DNA of 9,512 nt from contig CAJKOS010000063.1 in the NCBI GenBank assembly GCA_905201565.1, positions 1 through 9,512 of the forward strand, given 5' to 3'. The stretch is from an uncultured Erysipelotrichaceae bacterium (GTDB lineage Bacteria > Bacillota_I > Bacilli_A > Erysipelotrichales > Erysipelotrichaceae). The translations under genes were made by a program, and so were the position numbers. Below are positions 6,091 through 9,512 of this stretch, piece by piece. Below the pieces are notes generated by a model. That model saw only the letters and a program-made list of their open reading frames with translations, searched no databases and was not told where the DNA came from. Each line of letters opens with the position of its first letter. Within the stretch, counting starts at the first letter, position 1.

Positions 6091-8235
6091 ATGAAGAATC
6101 TTGTGATTGTAGAGTCTCCCTCAAAATCCAAGACAATTGGCAAATATCTTGGCAAAGACTACACTGTTGTGTCCAGTAAAGGTCACATCCGCGATCTTGC
6201 CATCAAGGGCAAAGAAGGTCTTGGGGTAGATATTGAAAATGACTTTACGCCGGTCTATGAAGTATCGAAAGATAAAAAGGATATCGTAGCTGAGCTGCAA
6301 AAGGAAGCTGCCAAGGCAGACCAGGTATATCTGGCGACCGACCCGGACCGTGAAGGAGAAGCGATTTCCTGGCATCTTGCCCAGGTGCTTGGTCTTGATG
6401 AAAATGCGGTGGACAGGGTGACCTTCCATGAAATTACAAAGAAGGCGGTACAGGAAGCTTTTGCCTCTCCACGTGCCATCGATATGGACCTTGTCCATTC
6501 CCAGGAAACACGCCGGATTCTTGACCGTATCATCGGTTTCAAGCTTTCCAAATTGTTAAAGAACAAGATCAAGTCCAAGTCTGCTGGCCGTGTGCAGTCT
6601 GTTGCACTGAAGCTCATTGTTGAAAGAGAAAAGGAAATTCAGGCATTTGTACCGGAGGAATACTGGACACTGGATGCAGAATTTGAAAAGGATGGAACAT
6701 CCTTCCGTGCTTCACTTTCCAAGATCAATGGGGAGAAAGCGGAACTGCACAATGAAGAAGAAGCAAAGAAAGCCTATGAGGCATGCCTTGGTCCATTTAC
6801 GGTTTCTTCCATCAAAACAAGTGAACGTTCCCGTAAGCAGCCACTTCCTTTCATCACATCCACATTGCAGCAGGAAGCCAGCACAAAACTCGGCTTTGCG
6901 GCAAAGCGGACAATGTCCATTGCACAGCGCCTCTATGAAGGTATTGATGTCGGTAATGGACAGGAAGGTCTTATCACCTATATGCGTACGGATAGTACAA
7001 GACTTTCCGATGTGTTCATCCGTGATGCAAGAGGTGTCATCGAACAGGAATATGGCAAGGAATATCTTGGCTATTACCATGCAAAGAATGATGCCAATGC
7101 CCAGGATGCCCATGAAGCTATCCGTCCGACAAACCTTGCCAACACACCAGAAAAGATCAAGGACCATCTCAGTGCTGAACAGTACAAACTCTATAAGATG
7201 ATCTATGCAAGGGCACTTGCTTCTTTGATGGCACCCGCAAAGACAATTGCGATGACCGTCATCCTTTCAAGAAATGGCTATGACTTTACCGCAAATGGTT
7301 CCAAGCTCATCTTCGACGGTTTCCTCAAAGTCTATAAGGACTATGATTCGAGCAAAGATGTCATTCTGCCTTCATTAAATGAAGGAGAAGAGATGGAAGC
7401 TGTTGACCTCAAGAGCAACCAGCACTTCACAGAACCACCTGCCCGCTATACCGAAGCCCGCCTTATCAAGGCGATGGAAGAAGAAGGTATTGGCAGACCA
7501 TCTACCTATGCGATGATCATCGATACCATCCAGGCAAGAGGGTATGTCACATTGGACAGAGTTTCTGAAAAGTCGCGTACCAGGGTTTTCCGTCCAACGG
7601 ATCAGGGAACACTGACTACAGAAAAGCTCGATGAGTTCTTCTCTTCCATCATCAATGTCAAATACACCGCAGAGATGGAAAGTGAACTAGACCATATTGC
7701 GGATGGTAATGCAAGGGAACTGGAAATCCTGCAGAACTTCTGGAAGAAGTTTGAACCACTGCTCGATAAAGCATATGAAGGCATGGAGAAAGTACAGCCG
7801 GAAAAGGTTGGTGAACTTTGTCCGGAATGTGGTGGAGAACTCGTCTACCGCAATGGACGTTTTGGCAAGTTTATTTCCTGTTCCAACTTCCCAACCTGCC
7901 GCTATACGCGCCAGATTGATAAGGAAAAGGAAAAACCGGAACCAACTGGCAGATTCTGTCCGGATTGTGGCAGTGAGCTCGTGAAGAGAAAGAACCGCTA
8001 TGGTTCCTACTTCATCGGCTGCTCTGCTTATCCAAAGTGCCACTACATGGAGAATTTGAATGGTGAGCGCGTCTATTCCAAAGCCGATAAGAAAGCGATG
8101 GAAAAGAAAGAAGAAGGCACTTCGACGAAGAAGAAGACTGCCACAAAGAAAAAGACGACAGCCAAAAAGAAAACGACAACAAAGAAGAAGACAACTACCC
8201 GCAAAAAGAAGGTGGTTGAGGAGAGTGCAGAATGA
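6091..8235 (+). CDS. topA: DNA topoisomerase I (type IA)
   Basis: This 714-residue enzyme relaxes negative supercoils by transient cleavage of one strand. The Toprim domain starts at once ([18 protein letters not shown], Glu8) with DPDREGE at 84-90 supplying Asp84, Asp86 and Glu88. The catalytic tyrosine is Tyr297 in [11 protein letters not shown], and the EAIRPT block follows. Two four-Cys zinc ribbons end the conserved part (Cys577/580/597/603 and Cys623/626/644/650). A Lys/Thr-rich tail of six-residue repeats follows. I prefer ATG 6091, with AGGGG (6081-6085) five bases upstream and the usual MxxLVIVESP beginning; an in-frame GTG at 6085 would add two residues. The stop overlaps the trmFO start (ATGA). 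The 68 bases after dprA show no strong promoter. Confidence 0.97.
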   Translation: MKNLVIVESPSKSKTIGKYLGKDYTVVSSKGHIRDLAIKGKEGLGVDIENDFTPVYEVSKDKKDIVAELQKEAAKADQVYLATDPDREGEAISWHLAQVLGLDENAVDRVTFHEITKKAVQEAFASPRAIDMDLVHSQETRRILDRIIGFKLSKLLKNKIKSKSAGRVQSVALKLIVEREKEIQAFVPEEYWTLDAEFEKDGTSFRASLSKINGEKAELHNEEEAKKAYEACLGPFTVSSIKTSERSRKQPLPFITSTLQQEASTKLGFAAKRTMSIAQRLYEGIDVGNGQEGLITYMRTDSTRLSDVFIRDARGVIEQEYGKEYLGYYHAKNDANAQDAHEAIRPTNLANTPEKIKDHLSAEQYKLYKMIYARALASLMAPAKTIAMTVILSRNGYDFTANGSKLIFDGFLKVYKDYDSSKDVILPSLNEGEEMEAVDLKSNQHFTEPPARYTEARLIKAMEEEGIGRPSTYAMIIDTIQARGYVTLDRVSEKSRTRVFRPTDQGTLTTEKLDEFFSSIINVKYTAEMESELDHIADGNARELEILQNFWKKFEPLLDKAYEGMEKVQPEKVGELCPECGGELVYRNGRFGKFISCSNFPTCRYTRQIDKEKEKPEPTGRFCPDCGSELVKRKNRYGSYFIGCSAYPKCHYMENLNGERVYSKADKKAMEKKEEGTSTKKKTATKKKTTAKKKTTTKKKTTTRKKKVVEESAE
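8128..8211 (+). repeat. 18-bp coding repeat: Lys-Lys-Lys-Thr hexads in the TopA tail
   Basis: Four full 18-base units (starting at 8128, 8146, 8164 and 8182) and a partial one at 8200 encode [24 protein letters not shown] and RKKK. The units differ at synonymous positions as well as at the alternating Thr/Ala, so the repeat is not a fresh slippage product. The tail is strongly basic and resembles the Lys-rich tails seen on some bacterial TopA and histone-like proteins, where they bind DNA non-specifically. Confidence 0.9.
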
Positions 8236-9512
8236 AGGCAAAGGTAATCGGAGCCGGACTTGCCGGATGTGAAGCCGCATGGCAGTTGGCAAAGCGTGGT
8301 TTTGAAACAGATTTGTATGAGATGAAACCACATAAGCATTCTCCTGCCCATCATGCGGATACATTTGCGGAGCTTGTCTGTTCAAATTCTCTGCGCTCTG
8401 ATGCATTGTCCAATGCAATAGGACTGCTCAAGGAAGAAATGCGCACCATCGGTTCACTCATCATGGAAGCAGCCGATGCGACACGCGTACCAGCTGGCAG
8501 TGCCCTTGCGGTGGACAGGGAAGGGTTTTCCAACTATGTCACAGAAAAGATCAAAGGTAATCATCTCATTCATGTCATTGATGAAGAAGTGACGGAAATA
8601 CCGGAAGGACCATGTGTCATTGCGACAGGACCTTTGTCCAGTGAAGCCATGGTAGAAGCGATTGGAAAACTGATCGATTCCAGATATTGTTATTTCTATG
8701 ATGCGGCTGCCCCGATTGTGACAGCGGAGTCTATCGATTTTTCCAAAGCCTACTGCAAAAGCCGCTATGACAAAGGCAGTGCTGACTACATCAACTGTCC
8801 GATGGACTTTGATGAGTTCAACGCTTTCTATGAAGCGGTAGTTACCGCAAAGACGGCAGAGCTGCACAGCTTTGAAAAAGAAGTATACTTTGAAGGCTGC
8901 ATGCCATTTGAAGTTATGGCAAAGCGGGGCAGGGATACACTGTTGTTTGGACCGATGAAACCGGTAGGTCTTGAACATGATGGGGTACGTCCTTATGCGG
9001 TTGTCCAGCTGCGGCAGGACAATGCCAAAGCTTCTCTCTATAACATTGTCGGTTTCCAGACACATCTCACATGGGGTGAGCAGAAGCGCATCATCCACAT
9101 GATACCGGGTCTTGAAAATGCAGAGATTGTCCGTTATGGCGTCATGCACAGGAATACCTATATCAATTCACCGACCGCTCTCAATGAAGGCTATCAGTTC
9201 AAGGGCAGAAATGATCTCTTCTTTGCTGGACAGATGACTGGTGTAGAAGGGTATATAGAAAGTGCTGCAAGTGGCATGCTTGCGGGAATCAACCTCGCCC
9301 ATGTCATGCATGAAGAACCGATCACAAAGCCTGGTTCTTCTACGATGATTGGTGCGATTCGTGGTTTTTCACTGGAGCATTATGTCACATTATTTACCAC
9401 GAAGGAACTGCTCCATATGATTGGCGGAACGCTTCTTTTAGCGGTTACGGTTGCTTTTTTGTCCACTCTTCTTGGAACCATTGGTGCAATCGGTTCCTTT
9501 TACGCCGGGAAA
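8232..9512 (+). CDS. trmFO: TrmFO, tRNA m5U54 methyltransferase, with foreign C-terminus
   Basis: TrmFO methylates U54 of the tRNA T-loop using methylenetetrahydrofolate and FAD. Residues 1-376 match the family closely: the FAD-binding [14 protein letters not shown] (7-20), [11 protein letters not shown] with catalytic Cys50, [47 protein letters not shown] with Cys223, [52 protein letters not shown] and [12 protein letters not shown]. The ATG overlaps the topA stop, and GAGGAG (8218-8223) sits eight bases before it. After MIGAI (372-376) the family's expected HYI...NFQPMNANFGLL ending is absent. The frame instead continues for 51 codons of permease-like sequence and is still open at the window edge. 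As read, the product lacks the C-terminal segment of about 60 residues, so its activity is doubtful. Confidence 0.9.
   Translation, partial: MKAKVIGAGLAGCEAAWQLAKRGFETDLYEMKPHKHSPAHHADTFAELVCSNSLRSDALSNAIGLLKEEMRTIGSLIMEAADATRVPAGSALAVDREGFSNYVTEKIKGNHLIHVIDEEVTEIPEGPCVIATGPLSSEAMVEAIGKLIDSRYCYFYDAAAPIVTAESIDFSKAYCKSRYDKGSADYINCPMDFDEFNAFYEAVVTAKTAELHSFEKEVYFEGCMPFEVMAKRGRDTLLFGPMKPVGLEHDGVRPYAVVQLRQDNAKASLYNIVGFQTHLTWGEQKRIIHMIPGLENAEIVRYGVMHRNTYINSPTALNEGYQFKGRNDLFFAGQMTGVEGYIESAASGMLAGINLAHVMHEEPITKPGSSTMIGAIRGFSLEHYVTLFTTKELLHMIGGTLLLAVTVAFLSTLLGTIGAIGSFYAGK
9360..9512 (+). pseudogene. PotC-like ABC permease fragment fused in frame to trmFO
   Basis: The 51 residues from Arg377 begin [18 protein letters not shown] and continue into a hydrophobic segment ([32 protein letters not shown]). 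This pattern matches the spermidine/putrescine-type permease PotC, in which W.GF(S/T)..WY..L precedes the second membrane helix and the start of the BPD_transp_1 domain. The normal first membrane helix and start codon of such a permease are missing because TrmFO sequence occupies that position. The fragment is cut by the window end. It could be a genuine fusion, a deletion scar joining two loci, or an assembly chimera; the sequence alone cannot decide. Confidence 0.65.

Noticed and set aside
7687..8418. Long minus-strand frame of 243 codons opposite topA and trmFO
   Set aside because: It is an antisense shadow. Its Phe/Leu-rich and Val-rich stretches are the complement of the Lys-rich TopA tail.
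8454..9149. Minus-strand frame of 231 codons opposite trmFO
   Set aside because: It is opposite strongly conserved TrmFO motifs and has no family resemblance of its own.
1..9512. CRISPR arrays, tRNA or rRNA genes
   Set aside because: No regularly spaced repeats other than the TopA coding repeat, and no tRNA- or rRNA-like conserved sequence was seen on either strand.

Overview
The window looks like chromosomal DNA of a low-to-mid GC Firmicute. The conserved run lepB-rbgA-rnhB-dprA-topA-trmFO is a Firmicutes housekeeping arrangement, and protein style and codon use suggest an Erysipelotrichaceae-like gut bacterium. That family placement is an inference without a search.

Layout. (1) Positions 1-1509 hold a very AT-rich, tightly overlapping three-gene cassette: the end of a polytopic membrane protein, a small winged-helix regulator and a signal-peptide-bearing exported protein. 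None has a function I can name. (2) About 1511-3105 is an apparently intact IS110-family insertion sequence on the minus strand. It has a DEDD transposase (1616-2839) and a roughly 210-nt structured leader (about 2888-3094) that folds like a bridge RNA: a 5' stem-loop followed by two hairpins with large internal loops. The loop sequences match the element's own ends (GCGGGTTTAGTA) and its flanking target (around ATATTTAA), and this is how the element boundaries were fixed. The element sits at the stop codon of the exported-protein gene and has pushed away a hairpin terminator (3125-3147) that would otherwise end the cassette. (3) From 3178 on all genes are on the plus strand. lepB, rbgA and rnhB overlap one another and end at a terminator (5222-5244). 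Then come dprA, topA and trmFO, with topA and trmFO overlapping by ATGA.

The housekeeping genes cover protein export (signal peptidase I), 50S ribosome assembly (RbgA), RNA removal from DNA (RNase HII), single-stranded DNA handling (DprA), supercoil relaxation (TopA) and tRNA U54 methylation (TrmFO). At the right edge the TrmFO reading frame abandons its family sequence after about residue 376. It continues in frame into what looks like a PotC-type ABC-transporter permease, so the last ~150 bases are a gene fusion, a deletion scar or an assembly chimera.

The most interesting content is the decodable bridge RNA with its matching donor and target sequences, and the trmFO/permease junction.
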